Part shown: one piece after another, positions 7,365 to 15,314 of the stretch
Layout of the letters: every line of letters starts with the position of its first letter
Position numbering within the stretch: position 1 is the stretch's first letter
Assembly: GCA_050288705.1 (NCBI GenBank)
Contig: JBNKEI010000065.1
Location: forward strand, 1-27,177
DNA from: JBNKEI01 sp050288705
Lineage (GTDB): Bacteria; Myxococcota; Myxococcia; Myxococcales; UBA5297
Direction: 5' to 3'
DNA length: 27,177 bases
Made by a program: the position numbers and the translations under genes
The notes under the pieces: model-generated
Seen by the model: the letters and a program-made list of their open reading frames with translations, nothing else
What the model was told of the DNA's origin: nothing
Database searches by the model: none

Positions 7365-7643
7365 ATGGATATCACCGACGTTAGAGTTTACCCAGTTAAT
7401 GAAGACAAGCTAAAAGCATACGTTACTATTACCTTGGATAGCTGTTTTGTAGTTAGAGATCTAAAGGTTATTCACGGAAGTGATGGTTTGTTCATTGCAA
7501 TGCCGGCTAAACGTCGCAAAGATGGTACGTTCAAAGACATCGCTCATCCACTAAATGCCGAAACTCGCCAAAAAATGGAAAAAATAATTTTGGACGAGTA
7601 TGACAAGGAAATAAGACGGGTTTTTCCCCAGGCTCAACCATGA
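7365..7643 (+). CDS. spoVG: SpoVG-family RNA/DNA-binding regulator
   Basis: A 92-aa SpoVG protein, full length. Typical features are MDITDVRVYPV at the N-terminus, the beta-strand segment KLKAYVTITLDSCFVVRDLKVI, and FIAMPAKRRKDGTFKDIAHPLN. The family binds nucleic acids. It was named for Bacillus sporulation but occurs widely in non-spore-forming bacteria, including deltaproteobacteria, often beside prs. ATG 7365 is favoured because GGAGGAG lies about eight nt upstream. The longer frame from 7308 carries an unconserved, Arg-rich N-terminus. The stop codon overlaps the prs start (ATGA), so the two are translationally coupled. The 165 bases between priA and this gene show no clear promoter or structure. 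Confidence 0.93.
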   Translation: MDITDVRVYPVNEDKLKAYVTITLDSCFVVRDLKVIHGSDGLFIAMPAKRRKDGTFKDIAHPLNAETRQKMEKIILDEYDKEIRRVFPQAQP

Positions 7644-8608
7644 AAACTACATCATTGCGGGGCGAATTAAGGATTTTTACCGGAACTGCTAACCCTAAAC
7701 TTGCAGAGTCAGTTGGTGAATATTTAGACCAGCCACTTTCCAAGGCAGAAGTAGGCCGGTTTTCGGATGGAGAAATCAACGTAGAAGTAGGAGAAAATGT
7801 TCGTGGTTGTGACACGTTCATTGTTCAGCCAACCTGTCCTCCGGCTAACGATCATTTAATGGAGTTGCTAATTCTGTGCGATGCGTTGAAGAGAGCATCG
7901 GCGGGCTCCATAACTGCAGTAATTCCGTATTATGGTTACGGGAGACAAGACCGCAAAGTAGCTCCTCGGGCGCCTATTACTGCCAAATTAGTTGCCGACC
8001 TCATTGAAACCGCCGGAGTTACGCGTGTTCTTTCTATGGATATGCATGCCGGGCAAATTCAGGGGTTTTTCAATATTCCTTTCGACCATCTTTATGCACA
8101 ACCACTTTTTTTAGAGCACATTAAGCAGACCTTTCCTGATTCGGAAGAAATTGTAATTGTGTCTCCCGATGCAGGAGGGGTAGAGAGAGCGCGTGCTTAT
8201 TCCAAGCGATTAGGATGTCCCTTGGCTATTGTGGACAAGCGGCGTACCAAGCCTAATGTGGCCGAAGTAATGAGTCTCATTGGGGATGTGGAAGATAAAG
8301 TAGCTATTCTTCTTGACGACATGGTAGACACCGCGGGTACGCTAACCTTGGCAGCGGCGGCATTAAAAAAACACGGGGCACGTCAGGTGCATGCTTATTC
8401 CGTTCATCCGGTATTGAGTGGACCAGCGGTTAAGCGAATAAAAGAATCACCTTTTGAGAGAGTAGTAGTGAGCGATACTATTCCGCTTTCTCCGGAAGCA
8501 CAAAATAGCGGAGTAATGGAAGTCCTATCTACGGCACGAATTTTTGGAGAAGCAATCCGCCGCATTCATAGTGGAGAAAGCTTATCCACTCTTTTTGTTT
8601 GGCCGTAA
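7640..8608 (+). CDS. prs: ribose-phosphate pyrophosphokinase (PRPP synthetase)
   Basis: The enzyme makes phosphoribosyl pyrophosphate from ribose-5-phosphate and ATP, feeding purine, pyrimidine, histidine, tryptophan and NAD synthesis. The 322-aa length is normal for the bacterial class I enzyme. Visible motifs are FSDGEI (41-46), the ATP-site loop PYYGYGRQDRK (96-106), SMDMHAGQIQGFF with the catalytic-region histidine H136, and the PRPP-binding loop DDMVDTAGT (226-234). ATG 7640 overlaps the spoVG stop as ATGA. The gene ends seven bases before the convergent tsaB stop. A T-run there (in the antisense of the tsaB tail) is the only possible terminator feature. Confidence 0.96.
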   Translation: MKTTSLRGELRIFTGTANPKLAESVGEYLDQPLSKAEVGRFSDGEINVEVGENVRGCDTFIVQPTCPPANDHLMELLILCDALKRASAGSITAVIPYYGYGRQDRKVAPRAPITAKLVADLIETAGVTRVLSMDMHAGQIQGFFNIPFDHLYAQPLFLEHIKQTFPDSEEIVIVSPDAGGVERARAYSKRLGCPLAIVDKRRTKPNVAEVMSLIGDVEDKVAILLDDMVDTAGTLTLAAAALKKHGARQVHAYSVHPVLSGPAVKRIKESPFERVVVSDTIPLSPEAQNSGVMEVLSTARIFGEAIRRIHSGESLSTLFVWP

Positions 8609-8615
8609 GGTACCC

Positions 8616-9338
8616 CTAGTTTTTTTTCAGTGACGCTGGTTTTGCTTTCCATTCAGCGTCACTCGGCCGAACATAATGCGGTTCTAAAGAAAATACAGTT
8701 TGGGAGTCATATTTCGGAATATTTCGTATTGACTTGACTAAAGCGAAGGCGTCGGGGGTCTGAACAGTAATCGGTGTAGGTGGTGATTCGCGAAGCAACG
8801 AATATGCTTCTTTCCCAATTCCAAAAATGCAGGCATTGCACTCGTGCAAGTGCTCCAAAAGCCGAGCGGGGGAAATGGCTATTTCTGGTTTTACTTCTTC
8901 TAATTCATTTTCTGAGTTTGGTGTAGCGCGAGTTGCACGATAAAACCCAGCGTATACTTCGCCTTTTCGGGCATCTAAGCAAGGAACTAGCAAATGTCCT
9001 GAAGGACATTGAGGTAGAGCAGCGGTGGCCATAGCTCTTAGAGAAGACTCGCCAATCAAAGGAATTTGCGCTGCATAACATAATCCTTTTGCGGTGGCTA
9101 GGCTAATACGTAGGCCAGTAAATGATCCTGGTCCCAAACCAACTACCACCGCAGTCAAATCTTTAATGGTGACCCTTGCCGACTTTAGAAGCTGCTCAAT
9201 GCTATTAGGCAATAAATCGCTATGTGGGGTGGGAGGAGGCTCCTGGATACTTCCCAGGAGGCGGTCTCCATTTTCGCTCCGTTCCACTAAAGCTGCCGAA
9301 AAAGTAAGTGTTGCAGTGTCTAAACCAAGCAGCAGCAT
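8616..9338 (-). CDS. tsaB: tRNA N6-threonylcarbamoyladenosine synthesis protein TsaB
   Basis: TsaB is the non-catalytic partner of TsaD in the t6A37 modification of ANN-decoding tRNAs. The sequence begins MLLLGLDTAT and holds the family hallmark GLGPGSFTGLR (67-77), followed by ATAKGLCYA. The length (240 aa from ATG 9338) fits the bacterial family. A TTG at 9347 would add three residues (Met-Phe-Phe). The gene follows gltX by about ten bases on the same strand, so the two are almost certainly co-transcribed. The N-terminal half (ASKHA fold) is well conserved. The C-terminal half is variable, as usual in the family. Confidence 0.92.
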   Translation of the reverse strand: MLLLGLDTATLTFSAALVERSENGDRLLGSIQEPPPTPHSDLLPNSIEQLLKSARVTIKDLTAVVVGLGPGSFTGLRISLATAKGLCYAAQIPLIGESSLRAMATAALPQCPSGHLLVPCLDARKGEVYAGFYRATRATPNSENELEEVKPEIAISPARLLEHLHECNACIFGIGKEAYSLLRESPPTPITVQTPDAFALVKSIRNIPKYDSQTVFSLEPHYVRPSDAEWKAKPASLKKN

Positions 9339-9348
9339 AAAAAACAAC

Positions 9349-10812
9349 CTATTGAGCGGATCGGTAAGCTTTCAAAAAATCAATAGCATTGCGAATTCGT
9401 CGGCGAGTCAACTCCCTGCCCAAAATTTCCATGGTGGAAAAAAGCGGAGGAGTGGCGGTTTTGGCGGTAATAGCTACGCGCAGAGACATAAACAATTCGC
9501 GAGGCTTGATTTCTTGCGTTTTGCAAAAATTACGAGAAAATTCTTCTAGTGTTTTGTCGGTAAACTCGACGCGCTTTTTGTCTTTAGAAGAATCGAGATT
9601 TTCCAAATACTCTTGCAACATATCGGCGGTTTCTTGAGCAGTGCGGCCCTTAGGGATTAATTCATTTACCACCTGCTTTAAATCAAAATCGCCGGTAAAG
9701 AAAAAATCAGCTTGATCGACAAAATCGGTCAAGGTACGCATTCTTTCGTGCACCAAAGGCACCACTCGCTCTATAAACTGGGAAGATATTTTCCAATCAA
9801 CTAGCCGGGCAGTGAGCGCTGCAACTGAAAGTTCGCGTATGTATTGGCCGTTGAGATCTAGCAGTTTGATCAAATCGAAAACCGGTTCTCCGGTAGAAAC
9901 GCGATCAAGATCAAAGGCGGCTACCATTTCTTCTAAAGTAAACTTTTCCCGATCGGCAGCTATTGACCAGCCCATTAGTCCTAAAAAATTACGCAAGGCT
10001 TCGGGAAGAATACCAGCATCGCGATAATAATCTAACGAAACTGGATTTTTTCGTTTGCTGATTTTTGATTTATCTTTATTGCGCAGCAAAGGCATGTGCG
10101 CCCATTCGGGCATTTCCCAACCAAAAGCATTATAGAGAGCTACATGTTTGGGAGTAGAACTTATCCATTCTTCCGCCCGAATAACATGGGTGATTTTCAT
10201 TAAATGGTCGTCTACTACATTGGCTAAATGATAGGTAGGAAACCCGTCAGACTTGAGCAAAACTTGGTCGTCAATTCCCGAATTAGCGAATTTAATGTCG
10301 CCCCGCAAGCGGTCGCGGAAAATGGTGTCTCCCGTGCGTGGCATAGAAAGTCGAATTACGTATGGCTCACCAGCGGCAGCTCGTTTATTGGATTCTTCGC
10401 TAAGTACGCCTCGGCACAGTCCGTCATATCCGGGAGGGCTTTTTTGGGCCAATTGTCTTTTTCTTAAATCAGTTAGTCTTTCTGGCGTACAAAAGCAGCG
10501 GTAAGCAGCGCCTTTTTCCAAGAGAATTTGCGCATGCTCTCGGTAAATAGAAGCTCTTTCGCTCTGCCGGTAGGGTCCCAGTGGGCCGCCAATGTCCGGA
10601 CCTTCATCCCAGTCAAGGCCAACCCATCGCAAAGCGCGCAATATGGCGGCCTCTGATTCTTCAGTAGAACGGGTGCGGTCAGTGTCTTCAATACGCAAAA
10701 TAAACTGCCCGCCATGCTTTTTAGCAAAAACCGCATTGAACAAGGCGATGTAAGCGGTTCCTACGTGAGGATCGCCAGTGGGGCTAGGAGCAATTCGAGT
10801 TCGTATAGTCAT
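9349..10812 (-). CDS. gltX: glutamyl-tRNA synthetase
   Basis: A 487-aa class Ic synthetase that charges tRNA-Glu, and probably tRNA-Gln when the transamidation route is used. The HIGH-like motif is PSPTGDPHVGTA (10-21, with HVGT). RIEDTDRTRS follows at 40-49. The CxC-type zinc-site-like segment RCFCTPERL is at 105-113 with C133 downstream. The KMSKS-like loop is KISKR (250-254). The C-terminal helical anticodon-binding domain is complete. No glutaminyl-tRNA synthetase is visible here. ATG 10812 has no Shine-Dalgarno sequence, but TATAAG lies six nt before it, so translation may begin at or near the 5' end of the message. Confidence 0.96.
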   Translation of the reverse strand: MTIRTRIAPSPTGDPHVGTAYIALFNAVFAKKHGGQFILRIEDTDRTRSTEESEAAILRALRWVGLDWDEGPDIGGPLGPYRQSERASIYREHAQILLEKGAAYRCFCTPERLTDLRKRQLAQKSPPGYDGLCRGVLSEESNKRAAAGEPYVIRLSMPRTGDTIFRDRLRGDIKFANSGIDDQVLLKSDGFPTYHLANVVDDHLMKITHVIRAEEWISSTPKHVALYNAFGWEMPEWAHMPLLRNKDKSKISKRKNPVSLDYYRDAGILPEALRNFLGLMGWSIAADREKFTLEEMVAAFDLDRVSTGEPVFDLIKLLDLNGQYIRELSVAALTARLVDWKISSQFIERVVPLVHERMRTLTDFVDQADFFFTGDFDLKQVVNELIPKGRTAQETADMLQEYLENLDSSKDKKRVEFTDKTLEEFSRNFCKTQEIKPRELFMSLRVAITAKTATPPLFSTMEILGRELTRRRIRNAIDFLKAYRSAQ

Positions 10813-10890
10813 GGCGGGCTTATAGCATGCGCTTTGGCTAAGAGGTAGGGGTTATTGAATCTGTTGCTCGTCATTGCTACAAATTCAAGG

Positions 10891-11331
10891 CTACAAAAGC
10901 TCAAGAGGGTTGACTACGGAAAAAAAACCGAATTCTTTGAAATCTCGCGAGTTACGTGTGTAAAACTCGGTCACGCCGTTGTTTTTGAGAGTCAGTGCAA
11001 GAATTAAGTCAAAAACTCGCTTTGAAGGAAAAGAAGCTTCGCTCCACAACGACTCCAATTTGCTCATCGAATTTGTTTCCCATGCGCAGTGAAGCCATCC
11101 TGATTCGCGGCGAAACCATTTGATTGTTTGACCTGCTTCTTTTGCTCCCAAGGGATTAGCCAGAACCGTAGGATTTCGTAACAATCGGTATAGTTCAAAC
11201 CATACCTGATCTGCAATTATCCATTGCCTAGGCGTGGAAAGCGCTCGTTCCACTAATTCGGAACAAATAGCGTATTCTCGACAATCACTATTACTGGCGT
11301 ACATAAGAATATTGGTGTCCATGCTTTTCAT
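10891..11331 (-). CDS. PIN-domain ribonuclease, VapC-like toxin
   Basis: The 146-aa protein has the PIN fold signature. The acidic quartet is visible as D5 (MKSMDTNILMY), E46 (VWFELYRLL), D108 (RVFDLILAL) and D130 (TRNSRDF). PIN toxins are Mg-dependent endoribonucleases, usually cutting tRNA or rRNA. The gene overlaps the upstream ribbon-helix-helix antitoxin by ATGA, the classic toxin-antitoxin arrangement. All catalytic acids are present, so it is probably active when free. Family membership is secure. The exact RNA target and VapC subfamily cannot be read from the sequence. It lies between the core genes gltX and rlmE, on the same strand as both. Confidence 0.85.
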   Translation of the reverse strand: MKSMDTNILMYASNSDCREYAICSELVERALSTPRQWIIADQVWFELYRLLRNPTVLANPLGAKEAGQTIKWFRRESGWLHCAWETNSMSKLESLWSEASFPSKRVFDLILALTLKNNGVTEFYTRNSRDFKEFGFFSVVNPLELL

Positions 11332-11567
11332 GGAATACTTTCTTCGTCGTAGGCTTTTTCTCGAAGTTGCTCTGGTAAAGCCAATATCTTACCGCCATGC
11401 CAGGTCGGTCTAGGAGTGTCTGGTTTTGCCTGACTGTTTTCATAACGAGAAAGCAATAAGTCGACTGCACTGCGTACAAGCTCGCTTACGTGACGGTCCT
11501 CTTCCTTGGCAAGAACTCTCAATCTCGCGAGCTGTGGTTCGGGGAACAATATTTGTAATTTCTCCAT
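11328..11567 (-). CDS. ribbon-helix-helix antitoxin, VapB/CopG-like
   Basis: A 79-aa protein. Residues 1-42 fit a ribbon-helix-helix DNA-binding domain: a beta-strand (KLQILFPEPQLARL), then helices (RLRVLAKEEDRHVSELVRSAVDLLLSRY). The acidic, Pro-containing tail (43-79) would wrap and block the PIN toxin. The operator-like palindrome 11570-11588 lies two bases upstream of the start codon, as expected for an autorepressing antitoxin. There is no Shine-Dalgarno sequence before ATG 11567. A TATAAG in the palindrome lies eight nt upstream, which would give a leaderless or near-leaderless transcript. Confidence 0.8.
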   Translation of the reverse strand: MEKLQILFPEPQLARLRVLAKEEDRHVSELVRSAVDLLLSRYENSQAKPDTPRPTWHGGKILALPEQLREKAYDEESIP

Positions 11568-11569
11568 GG

Positions 11570-11588
11570 ATACATCTTATAGATGTAT
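11570..11588 (-). promoter_or_regulatory. palindromic operator overlapping the antitoxin promoter
   Basis: ATACATCT (11570-11577) and AGATGTAT (11581-11588) are perfect 8-bp arms around a 3-bp centre. On the minus strand the palindrome contains TATAAG, a likely -10 box. A repressor dimer bound here would block RNA polymerase. Ribbon-helix-helix antitoxins typically bind such sites. Confidence 0.6.
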
Positions 11589-11636
11589 AGCCTGGTCTGC
11601 AATGCCCATTGGACATGTTGGAAGCATTAACAGTCA

Positions 11637-12242
11637 TTAAAGATCCGATCTGCGACCAAGACCCACCACATAATGTTCAAACGAGCGTTCGCGGGTGGCT
11701 TCAGGACGAATGGTGCGAGTCTTGGCGAACATTTTCTTGGTGCGGGCCAGAAAGCTATCGAATCCACTTCCCATAAAAACTTTGCATACAAAGTTTCCGT
11801 CGGGAGCAAGAACTTTCCCTGCGGTTTCCAGCGCTAACCCCGCTAGTTCTAAAGATCGGGCTTCGTCGACCGATTTAATACCGCAGGTTTTTGGAGCCAT
11901 GTCGCTGGTAACCAAATCAAATTGGCCAGCATGGAGTTCCTTGAGCTTGGCTTCGAAATCGGGAGCGCGGATATCGAGTACCGCAGTTTTAATCCAAGGC
12001 TTGGGAATAGAAGGAATAGGCGCCAAATCAATGCCAATAAGATGGCCGGTGGGCCCAATTTTGTTGGCCATAGATTGTAGCCAGCCCCCTGGCGCTGCGC
12101 CCAAATCCAGAACCGCCATCCCTTTTTGTAAAAGATGAAAGCGTTGAGCAATTTCTTCAATTTTGAAGGCCGAGCGGGCTCGCAGCCCGGCTTTTTTGGC
12201 TTTCTGATAATAAAAATCCTTGGGATCGTACGGTTTCGACAA
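11637..12242 (-). CDS. rlmE: 23S rRNA (uridine-2'-O)-methyltransferase RlmE (FtsJ/RrmJ)
   Basis: A 201-aa SAM-dependent methyltransferase that methylates U2552 (E. coli numbering) of 23S rRNA during 50S maturation. The SAM-binding motif is LDLGAAPGGWLQ (45-56). The catalytic K-D-K-E tetrad is recognisable as K27 (AFKIEE), D114 (TSDMAP), K154 (FVCKVF) and E189 (SFEHYVV). Length is normal for the family. It is separated from the toxin-antitoxin operator by about 48 bp and is divergent from the metallopeptidase gene at 12400. The 157-base divergent interval holds no palindrome I can support. Confidence 0.94.
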   Translation of the reverse strand: MSKPYDPKDFYYQKAKKAGLRARSAFKIEEIAQRFHLLQKGMAVLDLGAAPGGWLQSMANKIGPTGHLIGIDLAPIPSIPKPWIKTAVLDIRAPDFEAKLKELHAGQFDLVTSDMAPKTCGIKSVDEARSLELAGLALETAGKVLAPDGNFVCKVFMGSGFDSFLARTKKMFAKTRTIRPEATRERSFEHYVVGLGRRSDL

Positions 12243-12399
12243 TGGATATCTCGCTAGTAGGTTAGATTCGCTTCGTATTGTTACCCTGCTAAATAGTCAT
12301 CAACAATCTTAAGAGACCAGACAACCTTTCGCCACTGTCTCCCGATAATAAACGCAAAACCGTAGTAGGGCTTTAAATGGCCTAAAGGAGGCAATGGCG

Positions 12400-13236
12400 A
12401 TGATATCGAGGATTACTGGCTCGCGGAATCATTATTCTTCGACTTACTCCAGTGATAGCGTTCCAGAAGCTGCCAAATCTGAAAGTACACAAACAGCACG
12501 AATGAGTGCTCAGCAATATGGAGCATCTTCTTTTGAATGCAGGCGCGCACCGACACCCGCTCCTAATGATTCGACGAAAGTTTCGCCAGATAATCCGTAT
12601 GTACCCCCGTCGCAAGATCTGGAACAACCAGATGTAGTCGGCGGAACCCTAGCTGAACGGAAAGGATTACTGAGCGCTCATGACAATGCGGAAAAAATGC
12701 TCGATAATGCAATTGTCACTCTTCAAGGCGCAAAAAAAACTCCCAATGAGCTGGTGGAAAAGTATTTTGGTATTTCCGGAACCTCTCCCGCAGACGAGCA
12801 AAAGCTCGACCTGCTAATTAATAAATTTGCGGGTTTACGTGAAAAATCAGATGATGTGACTTTTCAAATCGATCACGCAGACCCCGATACCGACGGTACT
12901 GCATGGACTTCATACGATCCCGAGACCGAGCAAGGAGTTGGCAACATCCATGTTAACAACCCTTTATTTTCTAGTAACCCGAAGGGCGAGCAGTCAGACG
13001 TTCTAATTCATGAATTGAGTCATTACTATGCTGGTACCGATGATCATGCCTATCAATGGGAAGATAAATTTAATAATCTAACCCAAAACGAGAAACTGGA
13101 CAATGCGGATAGTTTTTCTAACTTTGCATTTGAATGTAGCCCGCTCGAGCTTCAAAAAAATATCGCTTATATGAGACAGTATGAAGCCAATATTGATACC
13201 ATCAGACAAAACCGTTTCCAGATGATTCAATGTTAA
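12400..13236 (+). CDS. predicted aspzincin (M35-like) metallopeptidase with disordered N-terminus
   Basis: The zinc site is HELSH (206-210 numbered from ATG 12394, two less from ATG 12400), followed by AGTDDHAY (213-220) and LDNADSFSNFAF (235-246). This combination, HExxH with a downstream GTxDxxY and an N-A-D segment, is the signature of aspzincins such as fungal deuterolysin and peptidyl-Lys metalloendopeptidase. The third ligand should be Asp 217 and the catalytic Tyr Y220. The gap between HExxH and GT is two residues shorter than I recall for peptidyl-Lys enzymes. The first 80 residues are Ser/Thr/Pro-rich and look unfolded. There is no Sec signal. An exact AAAGGAGG at 12384-12391 fits ATG 12400 (8 nt) better than ATG 12394 (2 nt). 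The gene lies alone between core genes rlmE and aspS. Family assignment is by motif, and the substrate is unknown. Confidence 0.75.
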   Translation: MISRITGSRNHYSSTYSSDSVPEAAKSESTQTARMSAQQYGASSFECRRAPTPAPNDSTKVSPDNPYVPPSQDLEQPDVVGGTLAERKGLLSAHDNAEKMLDNAIVTLQGAKKTPNELVEKYFGISGTSPADEQKLDLLINKFAGLREKSDDVTFQIDHADPDTDGTAWTSYDPETEQGVGNIHVNNPLFSSNPKGEQSDVLIHELSHYYAGTDDHAYQWEDKFNNLTQNEKLDNADSFSNFAFECSPLELQKNIAYMRQYEANIDTIRQNRFQMIQC

Positions 13237-13441
13237 GCTGGAATCAGTGAGGAACTCCCTAGGTTTTTTGGCTAGTGTCCAGGTGGGAACAAGCCTTTCG
13301 CGATGGGGAGATAGTGTCACCCCGGCCATGTCAACTTAAAGTAGCCAGCTCTGCATAAATCAGGGTTGACCCTCTGGGATTTGCCTCGTAATGTCCAGTT
13401 GGTGCGCCTTGCCGTACATAAATGATGGCGCGGAGGTTGAC

Positions 13442-15250
13442 ATGGCGGTGAAGTTTATTAGTGAGGTCAAGAGAACCCATACTTGTGGAGAACTAACCTC
13501 TGCGAATAATGGTAATACAGTAGTTTTGTTTGGCTGGGTTGCGCGTTTGCGCGACCACGGTGGCGCGGTATTTATTGATTTGCGCGATCGCGACGGAGTC
13601 ACCCAAGTGGTTTTTGAGCCGCAATATGGCTCCGAGGCTCATGTATTAAGCAGAAGCTTGCGTCGCGAATTTGTGATTGGAATAAGAGGTTTGGTTGCTG
13701 ATCGGGGAGCCAATAAGAATCCTAAGCTAAAGACCGGCGAAATTGAAATTCATGCCTCGGACTTGGAAATTTTCAACACCTCGGAAGATCCTCCTTTCTT
13801 AATTGAGGATGAAATAGAAACTGACGAGCAAAAGCGGCTGGCTTATCGGTATCTCGATTTGCGGCGAGGAACACTACAAAGAGCTTTAATTACTCGCAGT
13901 CGCATTAACCAAATAACTCGCTCTTATTTCAATGATAATGGATTTTTAGAGCTAGAAACTCCTTTCCTGGGCAGATATACACCTGGAGGAGCCCGCAACT
14001 TTTTAGTTCCTAGTCGTCTTTCGCCGGGAAAATTTTACTCGTTGGCGGAAAGTCCTCAGCTCTACAAGCAGTTATTTATGGTCGCCGGTTTCGACCGTTA
14101 CTTTCAAATAGTGCGTTGCTTTCGTGATGAAGACATGCGTCTTGACCGGCAACCAGAATTCACTCAAATCGACGTGGAAATGAGTTTTGTCGAACAGGAT
14201 GATGTTTTTAATTCCATGGAAGGATTGATCGCCAAACTGTGGAGGGAAATATTAGGCGTGGAAATTGCTTTGCCAATTCAACGAATGGAATTCGATGAAT
14301 CCATGCGTCGATTTGGTAATGACAAACCTGATTTGCGTTTTGGACTAGAGCATATTGATCTTACTGAGTTGGTCGATCAGCACCAGGGTGGGGGAGTTCC
14401 CCTTTTTCAGTCAGCTTTAGGGCCTGGCAATATAATCAAAGCCTTAAGAGTGCCTCACCAGTATTCGCTTTCTCGTAAAGATCTTGACGAGCTAGAAGTA
14501 GAAGCCAAAGGTAACGGGGCTAAAGGACTAGCGCGCGCAAAAATTGGTGATACCGGCGAATGGGTGCAATCGCCTATGTCCAAAACTATTTCTGCTCCTT
14601 TGCGCGAGGCTATAAACAAGACTTGCAGAACGGAGCCAGGCGACCTTCTGTTGTTCCAATTTGGGAGGGAAGCTTTAGTTCATCAAATAATGAGCGGTTT
14701 GCGTCTCTCTTTAGGAAAGCGCTTCGGTCTTATTCCTCGCCATGGTTCGGGCGGTCAATGGCGATTTCTATGGGTGGTTAATCCGCCATTGTTCGAATAT
14801 GACGAAGAGCAGAAAAAATGGGTTACCGCGCACCATGCATTTACTCGGCCTCACGATCAAGACATTCCTTATTTAGAGAGTGATCCTCGGCGGGTAAAGT
14901 GCTACCGCTACGACCTGGTTTTAAATGGGTTTGAAATCGGTGGCGGTTCTATTCGTTTACATGACCCGCAACTGCAACAGCGGGTTTTTTCTGCCTTGGG
15001 TATTAGCCAAGATGAAGCTAGAAATAAATTCGGATTCTTGCTCGACGCTCTGCGCTACGGGGCACCTCCGCATGGAGGAATTGCTTTAGGCATGGATCGC
15101 TTAGCCATGTTGCTTACCGAAGCGGCTAGTTTGCGTGATGTTTTAGCTTTTCCCAAAACTCAAAAAGGTACTGATCTCATGACCAGTGCTCCGGGGGAAG
15201 TCGATTCTCAGCAGCTCTCCGAGTTGCATATTCGGCCGTCCATTATCTAA
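13442..15250 (+). CDS. aspS: aspartyl-tRNA synthetase (bacterial type)
   Basis: A 602-aa class IIb synthetase with the bacterial domain order: OB-fold anticodon domain (about 1-105, GWVARLRDHGGAVFIDLRD), catalytic core with motif 2 FRDEDMRLDRQPEFTQID, the bacterial GAD insertion, and motif 3 GIALGMDRLAMLL near the end. ATG 13442 has GGAGG five nt upstream. The frame is open from 13391 but those 17 residues are not conserved. The anticodon domain carries His39 in DHGG, where E. coli AspRS has Leu. His at this site is associated with non-discriminating AspRS that also charge tRNA-Asn. An AsnRS is encoded in the same window, so its specificity is worth testing. A hairpin lies 34 bases downstream. 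Confidence 0.96.
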   Translation: MAVKFISEVKRTHTCGELTSANNGNTVVLFGWVARLRDHGGAVFIDLRDRDGVTQVVFEPQYGSEAHVLSRSLRREFVIGIRGLVADRGANKNPKLKTGEIEIHASDLEIFNTSEDPPFLIEDEIETDEQKRLAYRYLDLRRGTLQRALITRSRINQITRSYFNDNGFLELETPFLGRYTPGGARNFLVPSRLSPGKFYSLAESPQLYKQLFMVAGFDRYFQIVRCFRDEDMRLDRQPEFTQIDVEMSFVEQDDVFNSMEGLIAKLWREILGVEIALPIQRMEFDESMRRFGNDKPDLRFGLEHIDLTELVDQHQGGGVPLFQSALGPGNIIKALRVPHQYSLSRKDLDELEVEAKGNGAKGLARAKIGDTGEWVQSPMSKTISAPLREAINKTCRTEPGDLLLFQFGREALVHQIMSGLRLSLGKRFGLIPRHGSGGQWRFLWVVNPPLFEYDEEQKKWVTAHHAFTRPHDQDIPYLESDPRRVKCYRYDLVLNGFEIGGGSIRLHDPQLQQRVFSALGISQDEARNKFGFLLDALRYGAPPHGGIALGMDRLAMLLTEAASLRDVLAFPKTQKGTDLMTSAPGEVDSQQLSELHIRPSII

Positions 15251-15283
15251 AGGCAGTTGCAAACCTCCAATTTTGGCGCTCTT

Positions 15284-15302
15284 TGGCTGGCAAAGCCAGC
15301 CA
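15284..15302. terminator. hairpin downstream of aspS
   Basis: TGGCTGGC (15284-15291) and GCCAGCCA (15295-15302) form a perfect 8-bp, GC-rich stem with an AAA loop. No T-run follows, so it may be a rho-independent-like stop with weak release, a transcript-end stabiliser, or a remnant at the Fic breakpoint. Confidence 0.4.
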
Positions 15303-15314
15303 GGGTCAAAATAA

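Noticed and set aside
9094..9549. Plus-strand frame across tsaB/gltX
   Set aside because: It lies opposite two conserved genes and has no recognisable protein sequence.
13237..13441. IS-end-like sequence (GTCAACTTAAAGTAGCC) before aspS as a mobile element
   Set aside because: I could not match it to a family with confidence, there is no partner end in the window, and no transposase. Only a database search could decide.
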